DNA from: Nostocoides_A sp937858995
GTDB taxonomy: Bacteria > Actinomycetota > Actinomycetes > Actinomycetales > Dermatophilaceae
Direction: 5' to 3'
DNA: 64,000 nt
NCBI GenBank assembly: GCA_035442145.1
Contig: DAORPX010000001.1
Coordinates: forward strand, 1-64,000
This document shows, piece by piece, positions 16,846 to 25,292 of this stretch. The notes beneath the pieces were generated by a model. That model was not told where the DNA came from. It ran no database searches and was given only the letters and a program-made list of their open reading frames with translations. Position 1 is the stretch's first letter, and every line of letters begins with the position of its first letter. Both the position numbers and the translations under genes were made by a program.

Positions 16846-16887
16846 ATCCCGATTGTCGCACCGCAGGCCCGCAGCCTCGAGCGGCGT

Positions 16888-17412
16888 TCAGGGGCGGGCC
16901 ACGTGGAAGCGCTCAAGACGGGCCGCGCCGAGGGCCAGGTCCTGCCAATGACCCGCAAAACTCAAAACCGCGATGCCGGTCGTCGGGAACCCGACCGCCA
17001 AGGCGTCGTGCGCCTGCGAGCTGCCCTCACCGTCGGCGAGCAGACTGGTCAGGGCTGGTATGCCGGGTGCGTGCCCCACCACCATCACCACGCTCGCGTC
17101 GTCCTCCGCCTCCCGCACCACCTGCAGGAGAGCCTCGGCTCCCGCGTTGTAGATGCGCTGGTCATAGCGCACGTCGGCCTCGCAGCAGCCGCCCGCCCAG
17201 ATCCCCTCGGCGGTCTGGCGCGCCCGTTCCGCCGATGAGCACAAGACCTCGTCGATGCCGATGTCGTGACCGTGCAGCCATGCCCCCGCGGCCTCGGCGT
17301 CGGCACGCCCCGCGGGTGTCAGCTCGCGTTCGTGATCCCCCTCCGAATTGGTTGCGGCCGCCTTGGCGTGCCGCACGAGGATCAGGGTCCGGTCCAGGGC
17401 TGCCGACGTCAT
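16888..17412 (-). CDS. SixA-like histidine phosphatase superfamily protein
   Basis: A 174-residue histidine phosphatase. The phosphorylated histidine is in the RHAKAA motif near residue 13 (RHG-type signature), and the second catalytic histidine in VVGHAPGIP near residue 122. The short form with RHAK resembles SixA phosphohistidine phosphatases; the substrate here is unknown. ATG 17412 fits relatives that begin a few residues before the RHA motif; ATG 17424 with AAGGGGG directly upstream is an alternative. It is encoded 42 bp upstream of ilvD, same strand, and divergent from the DUF937 gene. Confidence 0.87.
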   Translation of the reverse strand: MTSAALDRTLILVRHAKAAATNSEGDHERELTPAGRADAEAAGAWLHGHDIGIDEVLCSSAERARQTAEGIWAGGCCEADVRYDQRIYNAGAEALLQVVREAEDDASVVMVVGHAPGIPALTSLLADGEGSSQAHDALAVGFPTTGIAVLSFAGHWQDLALGAARLERFHVARP

Positions 17413-17568
17413 ACGCCCTAGCATGCCCCCTTCCAGATTGGGTTCACGATCTGGGGGGAATAACCCTTCGGTCCTTGCTACTTTGTCCCCGACGGTGATC
17501 ACCCCGCACTGGAGCGCGGCGGCCCGGCGTCATCCCACGACGCATGAACGAGAATGAGGTAGGCCTCA

Positions 17569-18291
17569 ATGACGAATGCCGTTGACGACATCCTGGGCAG
17601 CCTGGACATCGACCAGCTGGCCGCGATGGTCGGGGGCGATCCTGCCGATGTCGCGCAGGCCGCCGCGGCCGCACTCCCGGCCCTGTTCGGCGGGCTGGAC
17701 GCCAACGCTCAAGACCCGATGGGCGCCAGTTCGATCCTCGACGCACTCGGGCAGCATGACGCCTCGCTGCTCGACGGCGGGGTCGATCTCGATGCGATCG
17801 ACACGCAGGACGGCGCGGCGATCACTCAGCACATTTTCGGAGACAACACCGAAGCCGTCTATAGCCAGTTGGGCGGCTATAGCGCTGCCGGTGGGCTCGG
17901 CGGTTCGCTCATCCGCCGCCTGCTGCCGATCCTGGCTCCCATCGTGCTGTCCTATGTCATGAAGCAGATGACCCAGCGCACCGGGGGCGGGACCAGCGCC
18001 GGGCGCTCCGGCGGTGGGCTCGACGACATCTTGGGACAGGTCCTTGGCGGCGGCCGCGAGCCGCAGGACTCCCCGGTCGACGCCGACGCCCTGCCGCAAC
18101 GCCGGGAGGCACCGCGCCCCGCCGAGCGGAGCAGCGAGTCCGCGGGCCAGCCCGACCTCGACTCGATCCTCAAGGATGTTCTCGGGGGCGCAGCCTCGGG
18201 TCAGAGTCAGCGCACCCAGACGCAGAGCGCGGGCGGCGGCTCGATCCTCACCGACATCCTGGGCGGGCTACTCGGCGGCGGACGTCGCTGA
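17569..18291 (+). CDS. DUF937 domain protein
   Basis: A 240-residue protein of the DUF937/YidB type. Residues 1-130 carry the conserved helical domain with the LPALFGGL repeat and a hydrophobic segment LLPILAPIVLSYVMKQM. The remainder is Gly/Ser/Gln-rich with two short repeats of the form DxILxxVLGG (DDILGQVLGGG, DSILKDVLGGA, LTDILGGLLGGG), suggesting self-association. No signal peptide is evident and function is unknown. ATG 17569 follows GAGGTAGG. The next gene begins nine bases after its stop, so the two form an operon. Confidence 0.85.
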   Translation: MTNAVDDILGSLDIDQLAAMVGGDPADVAQAAAAALPALFGGLDANAQDPMGASSILDALGQHDASLLDGGVDLDAIDTQDGAAITQHIFGDNTEAVYSQLGGYSAAGGLGGSLIRRLLPILAPIVLSYVMKQMTQRTGGGTSAGRSGGGLDDILGQVLGGGREPQDSPVDADALPQRREAPRPAERSSESAGQPDLDSILKDVLGGAASGQSQRTQTQSAGGGSILTDILGGLLGGGRR

Positions 18292-18299
18292 CCCATGTC

Positions 18300-18743
18300 G
18301 TGAACCGTCTGGATATCCAGACGACCCGAATCGGCCAGGGGCCGGCCGTCCTGACACTAGTCGTGGATGGCGTGTCCCTGGCCGATCTCGTTGCGGCGTA
18401 TGAGGTTGCGCGCGGCTATGAGCCGGCTGGCGCCTATGGCGGCCTGGTTCCCGAGCGACTGAGCGTCATGGCCGATCGGGGCACCTACCTCCTCGGCACC
18501 AGCCCCGACCAGCTCCCCGCCATCGGGTCCGCGTGGTTGTTGGGGTGCTCGTGCGGGGAGGTCGGCTGCTGGCCACTGGTCGCGCGGATCGAGGTCTCCC
18601 CCCGGCGAGTGCGCTGGACCGACTTCTCCCAGCCCTTCAGGGGGTCCTGGGACTACACCGACTTCGGCCCGTTCGTCTTCACCCGGGGCGAGTATGAGGC
18701 CACAGTTGCCAGGGCCGCCCGCATGACTGCGGGCCCGGCGTAG
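18300..18743 (+). CDS. conserved hypothetical protein with CSCGEVGC motif
   Basis: A 147-residue soluble protein. The central CSCGEVGCWPL (about residues 78-88) has three cysteines spaced like a metal site and is followed by WDYTDFGPFVFTRGEYEATV, a pattern I have seen in uncharacterised bacterial proteins. No catalytic signature, signal peptide or membrane segment is visible. It starts at GTG 18300 eight bases after the DUF937 gene stop, suggesting co-transcription. Convergent gatB ends 14 bp beyond its stop. Function unknown. Confidence 0.75.
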   Translation: MNRLDIQTTRIGQGPAVLTLVVDGVSLADLVAAYEVARGYEPAGAYGGLVPERLSVMADRGTYLLGTSPDQLPAIGSAWLLGCSCGEVGCWPLVARIEVSPRRVRWTDFSQPFRGSWDYTDFGPFVFTRGEYEATVARAARMTAGPA

Positions 18744-18757
18744 CAGCCGCACCAGGA

Positions 18758-20278
18758 CTACGCCAGTTTCGCCAAGATCAGTTCCCGGGCGGCCGCGGCA
18801 TCGGCCTGGCCCTTGAGTTCCTTCATGACCTGACCGATCAGGGCACCGGCGGCCTGCGCCTTGCCGTCCCGGATCTTTTGCGCCACCTCCGGATTGGCCT
18901 CGATCACGCGATCGACCGCGGCCTCCAGGGCGCCGGAGTCCTGGACCAGTTGCAGTCCCCGGGCATCCGCGACCACGGTCGGCGTACCTTCGCCCGCGAG
19001 CACGCCCTCCCAGACCGCTCGAGCCATCGAGTCGTTGAGTCGCCCACCGGTGACCAGCGATTCCAATTCCACGACCTCAGCAGGCCCCACGCCGATGCTC
19101 GCCGCCAGTGTCGGGACATCGCTGCCGGCGTCGTTGGCCCGTCGGGCAATCTCTCCGGACCACCACTTGCGTGCCCCAGCCGCGCTCGCGCCCGCACCCA
19201 CGGTCTGCTCGATCAGGTCGACCAGGGCGGCGTTCACCACATCACGCATCTCCAGGTCGCTATAGCCCCACTGCGCTTGCAGCCGCCTGCGGCGGGCCGC
19301 GGGAGGCTCGGGCAGCGTGGCGCGCAAGGCCTCGACATACTCAGCGCTCGGAGCGACCGGCACCAAGTCGGGCTCGGGGAAATAGCGGTAGTCGTCGGCG
19401 TCGGACTTTTCGCGCCCGGACGTGGTGACACCGGTGTCCTCGTGCCAGTGCCGTGTCTCCTGAGTGATCGTCCCCCCGGCGGCGAGGATCGCGGCCTGGC
19501 GGCCGACCTCATACCTAACCGCCCGCTCGACCGACCGCAGCGAGTTGACATTCTTGGTCTCGGTGCGGGTGCCAAAGGTCGTTGAGCCCTTGGGCATGAG
19601 CGAGAGGTTGACATCGCAGCGCATCGAGCCCTGCTCCATCTTGACGTCGGAGACACCCAGCGCCTTGAGCAAGTCGCGCAGCGTGGCCACATAGGCGCGC
19701 GCGATCTCCGGAGCCCGCTCCCCCGCGCCGGTCATCGGCTTGGTGACGATCTCGATCAGCGGGATGCCGGCCCGGTTGTAGTCCACCAGCGAGTGGGTCG
19801 CCCCGTGGATGCGGCCGGTCGCGCCGCCGACATGGCTGGACTTGCCGGTGTCCTCCTCCATGTGCGCGCGCTCGATCTCCACGCGATAGGTACTGCCGTC
19901 TTCGAGTTCGACGTCGAGGTGGCCGCCGAAGGCGATGGGCTCGTCATACTGCGAGGTCTGGAAGTTCTTCGGCATGTCCGGATAGAAGTAGTTCTTGCGC
20001 GCGAACCGGCACCAGGACGCGATCTGACAGTCCAGCGCGAGTCCGATCCGAATCGCCGACTCGACCGCCTTCTCATTGACCACCGGCAGCGCACCGGGCA
20101 GACCCAGGCACACCGGGCAGACCTGAGCGTTGGGCTCGCCGCCGAAGACGGCCGCGCACCCGCAGAACATCTTGGTCTGTGTCCCCAGCTCGACGTGGAC
20201 TTCCAAACCCAACACCGGGTCGTATGACGCGAGCGCCACCTCGAAGGGCAGCGTCGCCTCGGTCGTCGGCCGACTCAT
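18758..20278 (-). CDS. gatB: Asp/Glu-tRNA amidotransferase subunit B
   Basis: GatB binds misacylated Glu-tRNA-Gln or Asp-tRNA-Asn and activates the side chain with ATP for amidation. At 506 residues it has the usual layout: an N-terminal cradle with YDPVLGLEVHVELGTQTKMFC, a zinc-type cysteine set (CGCAAVFG and CPVCLGLPG), and a C-terminal YqeY-like tail domain binding tRNA. ATG 20278 has GAGG eight bases upstream and lies only three bases after the gatA stop. The set gatC-gatA-gatB on one strand indicates that this organism makes Gln-tRNA and/or Asn-tRNA indirectly. Confidence 0.97.
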   Translation of the reverse strand: MSRPTTEATLPFEVALASYDPVLGLEVHVELGTQTKMFCGCAAVFGGEPNAQVCPVCLGLPGALPVVNEKAVESAIRIGLALDCQIASWCRFARKNYFYPDMPKNFQTSQYDEPIAFGGHLDVELEDGSTYRVEIERAHMEEDTGKSSHVGGATGRIHGATHSLVDYNRAGIPLIEIVTKPMTGAGERAPEIARAYVATLRDLLKALGVSDVKMEQGSMRCDVNLSLMPKGSTTFGTRTETKNVNSLRSVERAVRYEVGRQAAILAAGGTITQETRHWHEDTGVTTSGREKSDADDYRYFPEPDLVPVAPSAEYVEALRATLPEPPAARRRRLQAQWGYSDLEMRDVVNAALVDLIEQTVGAGASAAGARKWWSGEIARRANDAGSDVPTLAASIGVGPAEVVELESLVTGGRLNDSMARAVWEGVLAGEGTPTVVADARGLQLVQDSGALEAAVDRVIEANPEVAQKIRDGKAQAAGALIGQVMKELKGQADAAAARELILAKLA

Positions 20279-20281
20279 CGT

Positions 20282-21805
20282 TCAGGCCTCCTGTCCAACA
20301 GCGTTGAGGGTGGGCGCGCACGCCAGCAGCGGGGCGCCCCACGCGTGCAGCAAGCGGGCCTCGAGGGCCGCACCCACGGCATACAGGCGCTGGTCCTGCA
20401 TGGCCGGCGCGAGGATTTGGAAGCCGACGGGCAGACCGTCTTCGGGAGCCAATCCGCTGGGCAGCGACATTCCGGGCACCCCGGCCAGGTTGGCCGGGAT
20501 CGTCGCAATATCGTTGAGGTACATCGCCATTGGGTCATCCAACTTGTCACCGAATCGGAACGCCGTCGTGGGGGCGGTCGGGCTGACCAGGACGTCAGCG
20601 CGCTCGAAGGCCGCGGCGAAATCATCGGCGATGAGCCGACGCACCTTCTGCGCGGAGCCGTAGTACGCGTCGTAGTAGCCGCTGGAGAGGGCATAGGTGC
20701 CCAGAATGATCCGCCGCTTGACCTCGTCGCCGAATCCCGCGTCGCGCGTCGCCGCCATGACCTGCTCGGCGCTCGGATCCCCAATGCCCTCGGGCAGCAC
20801 GCGCAAGCCGAATCGCATGGCGTCGAACTTGGCCAGGTTCGAGCTGGCCTCGCTCGGCAGGATGAGGTAGTAGGCGGCCAGGGCATAGGTGAAGGACGGG
20901 CACGACACCTCGACGACCTCGGCGCCGGCATCGCGCAGGTGCTGAACCGCTTCGTCGAAGCGCTGCTGGACTCCGGCCTGGAAGCCCGAGCCGGTCAATT
21001 CGCGCACGATCCCGATCCGCATCCCCGAGACGTCCGCGCGGCGAGCCGCCTCGACGACCGCCGGAACGGGAGCGTTGATGGAGGTGGAGTCCATCGGATC
21101 GTGGCCAGCCATGACCTCGTGCAACAACGCCGTGTCGAGCACGGTGCGCCCGCAGGGGCCGGCCTGATCGAGCGAGCTCGCCAGCGCCACCAGGCCGTAG
21201 CGGGACACCCCGCCGTATGTCGGTTTGGTCCCCACGGTGCCCGTCACCGCGGCGGGCTGGCGAATCGAGCCTCCCGTGTCGGTGCCGGTGGCCAGCGGTG
21301 CCTGGAAGCTGGCCAGGACCGAGGACGAACCGCCACCGGACCCGCCGGGGATCCGTTCCAGGTCCCACGGGTTGCGGGTCGGCCCATAGGCCGAGTGCTC
21401 GGTCGAAGAACCCATCGCGAACTCGTCCATATTGGTCTTGCCGAGGATGGGCATGCCGGCGGCCTTGATCCGGGTGACGACCGTGCTCTCGTAGGGCGGC
21501 ACCCAGCCCTGGAGAATCTTGGAGCCGCAGGTGGTGGGCATGCCCGTCGCGGTCATGACGTCCTTGACGGCGATGGGAACACCGGCCAGCACGGACAGCT
21601 GGTCACCGGCGGCCCGGCGTGCGTCAACGGCCCGCGCGGCTGCCAGGGCGCCCTCGGCGTCGACATGCAAGTAGGCATGGATGGCAGGATCCACCTGCGC
21701 GGTGCGCTCCAAATGCGCCTGCGTGACCTCGACCGAGGAGATCTCCCCCGCGGCCAGGCGGGCGGCGAGTTCGGACGCGCTGGAGGTGATGAGTTCGTTT
21801 GTCAC
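20282..21805 (-). CDS. gatA: Asp/Glu-tRNA amidotransferase subunit A
   Basis: GatA is the amidase-signature subunit that releases ammonia from glutamine. At 507 residues it contains the Ser-cisSer-Lys triad regions: the lysine in GVPIAVKDVM (about residue 80), and the Gly/Ser-rich signature GGSGGGSSSVLASF followed by TDTGGSIRQPA. Start GTG 21805 lies ten bases after the gatC stop. It functions in a heterotrimer with GatB and GatC encoded next to it. Confidence 0.97.
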   Translation of the reverse strand: MTNELITSSASELAARLAAGEISSVEVTQAHLERTAQVDPAIHAYLHVDAEGALAAARAVDARRAAGDQLSVLAGVPIAVKDVMTATGMPTTCGSKILQGWVPPYESTVVTRIKAAGMPILGKTNMDEFAMGSSTEHSAYGPTRNPWDLERIPGGSGGGSSSVLASFQAPLATGTDTGGSIRQPAAVTGTVGTKPTYGGVSRYGLVALASSLDQAGPCGRTVLDTALLHEVMAGHDPMDSTSINAPVPAVVEAARRADVSGMRIGIVRELTGSGFQAGVQQRFDEAVQHLRDAGAEVVEVSCPSFTYALAAYYLILPSEASSNLAKFDAMRFGLRVLPEGIGDPSAEQVMAATRDAGFGDEVKRRIILGTYALSSGYYDAYYGSAQKVRRLIADDFAAAFERADVLVSPTAPTTAFRFGDKLDDPMAMYLNDIATIPANLAGVPGMSLPSGLAPEDGLPVGFQILAPAMQDQRLYAVGAALEARLLHAWGAPLLACAPTLNAVGQEA

Positions 21806-21815
21806 GGTGCGGTTC

Positions 21816-22112
21816 TCAGTCCTGCTCGAGGATCCGGGGCACGGAAAAGCGCTGCTGGTCCTGCTCGGGCGCGCCGGCGAGGGCCTGCTGCGCGGTCAGC
21901 GACGGCCGGCGCACATCGGGGCGGGTGACATTCACCAGCGGCATCGGATGCGACATCGGCTCGACGTCGGCAATCGGCGCATTCTGCACGGTCGCCACCG
22001 ATTCGAGGATGATGCCGAGCTCGCCCACCATGGTCTCCAGCTCGTGGTCCGAGAGCTCGATGCGGGCCAGAGCGGCCAGGTGCGCGACATCCGCGCGGGT
22101 CAATTCGGCCAT
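21816..22112 (-). CDS. gatC: Asp/Glu-tRNA amidotransferase subunit C
   Basis: A 98-residue subunit that clamps GatA and GatB together. The family begins with LTRADVAHLAALARIELSD, seen here right after the ATG at 22112, and ends with a Pro-rich segment around the core RPSLTAQQALAGAP. The open frame runs 51 codons further upstream, but that part is not GatC-like and the ATG matches family length. It is the first gene of gatCAB; its promoter must lie in the 106 bp between it and the ligA stop. Confidence 0.95.
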   Translation of the reverse strand: MAELTRADVAHLAALARIELSDHELETMVGELGIILESVATVQNAPIADVEPMSHPMPLVNVTRPDVRRPSLTAQQALAGAPEQDQQRFSVPRILEQD

Positions 22113-22218
22113 ACCCGCCAGTCTATGCGGGCGCTCTGGGGCGACTAGACGCGCATTCATAGGGCGGCGCGCAGGCACGGCATCGGACGGCCGCTGGTGA
22201 GGCTCAGGTAGAGAAGGC

Positions 22219-24384
22219 TCAGATCGGCGAACCGGTCTCCAGCAGCCGCACGAAGCCCGCCTCATCGATGATGGTCAGGCCGAGTTCCCGCGCCCTGGCC
22301 TCCTTCGAACCGGCTCCCGGGCCGACGACGACGAAGTCCGTGTTCTTCGACACCGAACCGGCCGCCTTGCCGCCGCGGGCCAGGATGGCTTCCTTGGCGG
22401 TGTCTCGGCTGAAGCCTTCTAGGGAGCCGGTGACGACCACCGTGCGCCCCGCGAGAGTGGCCTCGATCGACTCGTCGCGCTCGTCGGCCATGCGCACACC
22501 ATCACTGGCCCACCGCTCGACGATCCGCACATGCCACTCGTTGCCGGGTCGGTCGAACCACTCCCGCACCGACTCGGCGATCACCCCGCCGACACCCTCG
22601 ACCGCCGAGAGTTCCTCGATGCTCGCGGACCGGATAGCCGTCATCGACCCGAAGTGGCGGGCCAGTTCCCGCGCCGCGGTCGGGCCGACGTGTCGGATGG
22701 ACAGCGCGACCAACCCCCGCCATAGGGGCTGGTGCTTGGCGCTCGCCAGGTTGCCGACCAGACGCAAACCATTGGCGGAGAGCACTCGGCCATTGGTGAC
22801 CGCGGCCTCCGGATCGCTCTTCTTGGCGGCCCGCGTATACAGGGCCACTCGCGCAATCGCCTCCGCATCCAGCGCGAAGAGCATCGACTCACTCGGCCCG
22901 TCGAGCAGCGGATCGATCAGGACCCCGGAGTCGAGCAGCGCCACCGCACCCTCCCAGCCGAGCGCCTCGATGTCGAAGGCGCCGCGACCGGCGAGGCCGA
23001 AGAGCCGCTCGCGCAGCTGGCTTGGGCACGAGCGCGCGTTCGGGCAGCGAATGTCCTTATCCCCCTCCTTCTCCGGCGCCAGCTCGGTGCCGCACGAGGG
23101 GCAATGGGTCGGCATGACGAACTCGCGTTCGCTGCCGTCGCGCAGCGCCACCACCGGCCCCAAAATCTCCGGGATGACATCGCCGGCCTTCCGCAAGACC
23201 ACCGTGTCGCCGATGAGAACCCCCTTGCGCCGGACCTCATACGCATTGTGCAAGGTGGCATTGGTGACGGTGGAGCCGGCGACGGTGACCGGTGCCATCA
23301 CGGCATACGGGGTGACCCGGCCGGTCCGGCCGACATTGACGAGGATGTCCAGCAGGAGCGTGTTGACCTCCTCCGGTGGGTACTTGTAGGCAATCGCCCA
23401 CCGGGGTGCCCGGCTCGTGGCGCCGAGCTGGCGCTGAAGGGCGATCTCATCGACCTTGACGACGACGCCATCGATCTCGTGCTCGACGCTATGCCGCTTC
23501 TCCCCCAGCTCGGTGATGAAGTCCTGGACCTCGGCGACCGTGCTCAGCACCCGGTAGTGGCTGGTGACCGGCAGGCCCCAGCCTTTGAGCAGCTCGTATG
23601 CGGTGCTCTGCCGCTCCAGGTCCAGCCCGGCACGGGCCCCGATCCCGTGGACGAGCATCCGCAGCGGGCGGCCCGCGCTGACGCGGGGGTCCTTCTGCCG
23701 CAGCGACCCGGCGGCCGCATTGCGAGGATTGGCGAAGGGCGCCTTGCCCGCCTCGACCAAGGCCGCGTTGAGATCGGCGAAGGCCGTGATCGGGAAAAAG
23801 ACCTCCCCGCGCACCTCCACGAGCTCGGGTATGCCGTCGCCGACCAGGTGCCCTGGCACGCCCGCGATGGTGCGCACATTGAGGGTCACGTCCTCGCCGG
23901 TGCGTCCGTCGCCACGGGTCAGCGCCCGGGTCAGGCGCCCGCCCTCGTAGAGGAGGTTGACGGCCAGCCCGTCGATCTTCGGCTCACACAGGAAGTGGTA
24001 TGCCGCTCCCTCGGCTTCCCGCTCGACGCGCCCGGCCCAGGCGGCGAACTCCGGCGGCGCAAAGACGTTGTCCAAGCTCATCATCCGCTCGAGATGATCG
24101 ACAGCCTGGAAATCGGTGCTGAAGCTGGCCCCCCCGACGGATTGAGTCGGGCTCTGCGGGGTGCGCAGGCCAGGGTGCGCCTGCTCGAGCTCCTGGAGCC
24201 GACGGATGAGGGCGTCATACGCGCCGTCACTGATCGTGGGCGCGTCCTTGACGTGATAGGCGAACTGGGCCGCGGTGGCCTGCTCGGCAAGATCGGCCCA
24301 TTCGAGGCGGGCCGCTGCAGGCACCTCGGTGCCCGGCGGGCCGGGAGGCTGGTCCGCCGCTCGAGGCGCCTCGTGCGTGCTCAC
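22219..24384 (-). CDS. ligA: NAD-dependent DNA ligase
   Basis: A 721-residue LigA that seals nicks in replication and repair. Domain order is visible: Ia/adenylation with the adenylated lysine in CEPKIDGLAVN, OB fold, a four-cysteine zinc finger (CPSC then CPNARSC), a helix-hairpin-helix region, and a C-terminal BRCT domain (GRTVVVTGSLEGF onward). The start GTG 24384 gives a short Ala/Pro-rich N-terminus and has CAGGA about eight bases upstream; an open frame extending to 24741 is not ligase-like. It is upstream of gatCAB on the same strand, a conserved actinobacterial order. Confidence 0.96.
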   Translation of the reverse strand: MSTHEAPRAADQPPGPPGTEVPAAARLEWADLAEQATAAQFAYHVKDAPTISDGAYDALIRRLQELEQAHPGLRTPQSPTQSVGGASFSTDFQAVDHLERMMSLDNVFAPPEFAAWAGRVEREAEGAAYHFLCEPKIDGLAVNLLYEGGRLTRALTRGDGRTGEDVTLNVRTIAGVPGHLVGDGIPELVEVRGEVFFPITAFADLNAALVEAGKAPFANPRNAAAGSLRQKDPRVSAGRPLRMLVHGIGARAGLDLERQSTAYELLKGWGLPVTSHYRVLSTVAEVQDFITELGEKRHSVEHEIDGVVVKVDEIALQRQLGATSRAPRWAIAYKYPPEEVNTLLLDILVNVGRTGRVTPYAVMAPVTVAGSTVTNATLHNAYEVRRKGVLIGDTVVLRKAGDVIPEILGPVVALRDGSEREFVMPTHCPSCGTELAPEKEGDKDIRCPNARSCPSQLRERLFGLAGRGAFDIEALGWEGAVALLDSGVLIDPLLDGPSESMLFALDAEAIARVALYTRAAKKSDPEAAVTNGRVLSANGLRLVGNLASAKHQPLWRGLVALSIRHVGPTAARELARHFGSMTAIRSASIEELSAVEGVGGVIAESVREWFDRPGNEWHVRIVERWASDGVRMADERDESIEATLAGRTVVVTGSLEGFSRDTAKEAILARGGKAAGSVSKNTDFVVVGPGAGSKEARARELGLTIIDEAGFVRLLETGSPI

Positions 24385-24486
24385 CCGCCCATCCTGCCCC
24401 ACGGCCGCGCAATTGCCGGCAGCGTCGGCCGCTGCCTCGATATCGTCAGCAGAGAGTCGATCCGAACGCGGCCCCGAGGAGGGGAC

Positions 24487-25056
24487 ATGACCCATGTGGT
24501 GCTTTATGCCTTCGACACGATGGCGGATTGGGAGTACGCCTACATCACGACCGTCTTGCAGATGGAGTTGCGCTCCGGCGACTCTCATCACCGATTGCTC
24601 GTGGCCGGGGCCACCGCCGAGCCCGTGACGACGCTCGGCGGGCTGCGCGTCCTGCCCGAGGTGGCGCTGGAGGAGGTTGACGAGGCCGCCATCAGCCTGT
24701 TGCTGCTGCCCGGCGGCAATACCTGGCTCACGCACGATCACGAACCGGTCCTTGCGCTGGCCCGGCGGCTACTCGAGGTCGACACTCCAGTCGCCGGCAT
24801 CTGCGGCGCCACCCGGGCCATGGCGCGCGCCGGGCTGCTCGATCACCACGCCCATGTCGTGGATGCGGATGCCGACGAACCCGACTACCCCGGCAGTCGC
24901 TACCGCGTCCACGCATCGGTGGCCCACGACGGGTGCGTGATCACGGCCATCGGTGAGGCACCGCTGGAGTTCAGCCGTGAGGTGTTCAAAGTGCTCGAGT
25001 TGGACGACGTCGATGAGTGGTATGCCGCGTTCAAGAGCGTTCCCGACGCCCGCTGA
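24487..25056 (+). CDS. DJ-1/PfpI family protein
   Basis: A 189-residue protein of the DJ-1/PfpI class I glutamine-amidotransferase-like fold. The nucleophile-elbow cysteine is in VAGICGATRAMA near residue 104, with a conserved glutamate-type position in the N-terminal sheet and the LLLPGGNTW loop before it. Relatives include glyoxalase III, peptidases and transcription factors, so no activity is assigned. ATG 24487 is preceded by GAGGAGGGG. It is divergent from ligA, and its 3' flank contains a set of direct and inverted repeats. Confidence 0.88.
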   Translation: MTHVVLYAFDTMADWEYAYITTVLQMELRSGDSHHRLLVAGATAEPVTTLGGLRVLPEVALEEVDEAAISLLLLPGGNTWLTHDHEPVLALARRLLEVDTPVAGICGATRAMARAGLLDHHAHVVDADADEPDYPGSRYRVHASVAHDGCVITAIGEAPLEFSREVFKVLELDDVDEWYAAFKSVPDAR

Positions 25057-25081
25057 GTCGCGCGGCCCGGATCTTGGCGCA

Positions 25082-25131
25082 GAACCACAGGTTTCACGCC
25101 GAACCACAGGTTGCGCTCAGAACCACAGGTT
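25082..25131. repeat. three direct repeats of GAACCACAGGTT, 19-bp period
   Basis: GAACCACAGGTT occurs at 25082-25093, 25101-25112 and 25120-25131, exactly 19 bases apart. Each copy contains the dyad AACC-N3-GGTT. The regular two-turn helical spacing resembles an array of protein-binding sites. The array sits in the 236-bp region between the DJ-1 gene and the acyl-CoA synthetase gene, both on the plus strand, so it could control the latter. It may instead be a relic of a short repeat element. Confidence 0.7.
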
Positions 25132-25153
25132 GCATCATGTGGATCTGAGCGCA
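25112..25153. repeat. long inverted repeat (15 bp of stem with one mismatch)
   Basis: TGCGCTCAGA at 25112-25121 pairs with TCTGAGCGCA at 25144-25153, and inside this CCACA at 25123-25127 pairs with TGTGG at 25138-25142, with a single A/A mismatch and a ten-base loop. The left arm includes the third copy of the direct repeat. There is no following T tract. It could terminate transcription after the DJ-1 gene in a rho-assisted way, or be a cruciform or binding site. Confidence 0.65.
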
Positions 25154-25292
25154 CCCTGTGCTAGCAGAGGTTAGTGAAGGGGGGCGACGCGGAAGTTGGG
25201 CCGGGGGGCTCCCATCCGCGGGCCCAGCGGGCACAATGGCGAGCACGAGCGCCGCGCGGTGGGCCGGCATACCGAACCAGAGAGGGTCACCG

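Noticed and set aside
14956..17238. 760-codon plus-strand open frame opposite ilvD and the SixA-like gene
   Set aside because: Antisense shadow of ilvD; no recognisable domain and typical mirror composition (His, Arg, Gly, Val).
22732..25056. 774-codon plus-strand frame ending in the DJ-1 gene
   Set aside because: The first 585 codons are antisense to ligA; the real start is ATG 24487 with a strong SD.
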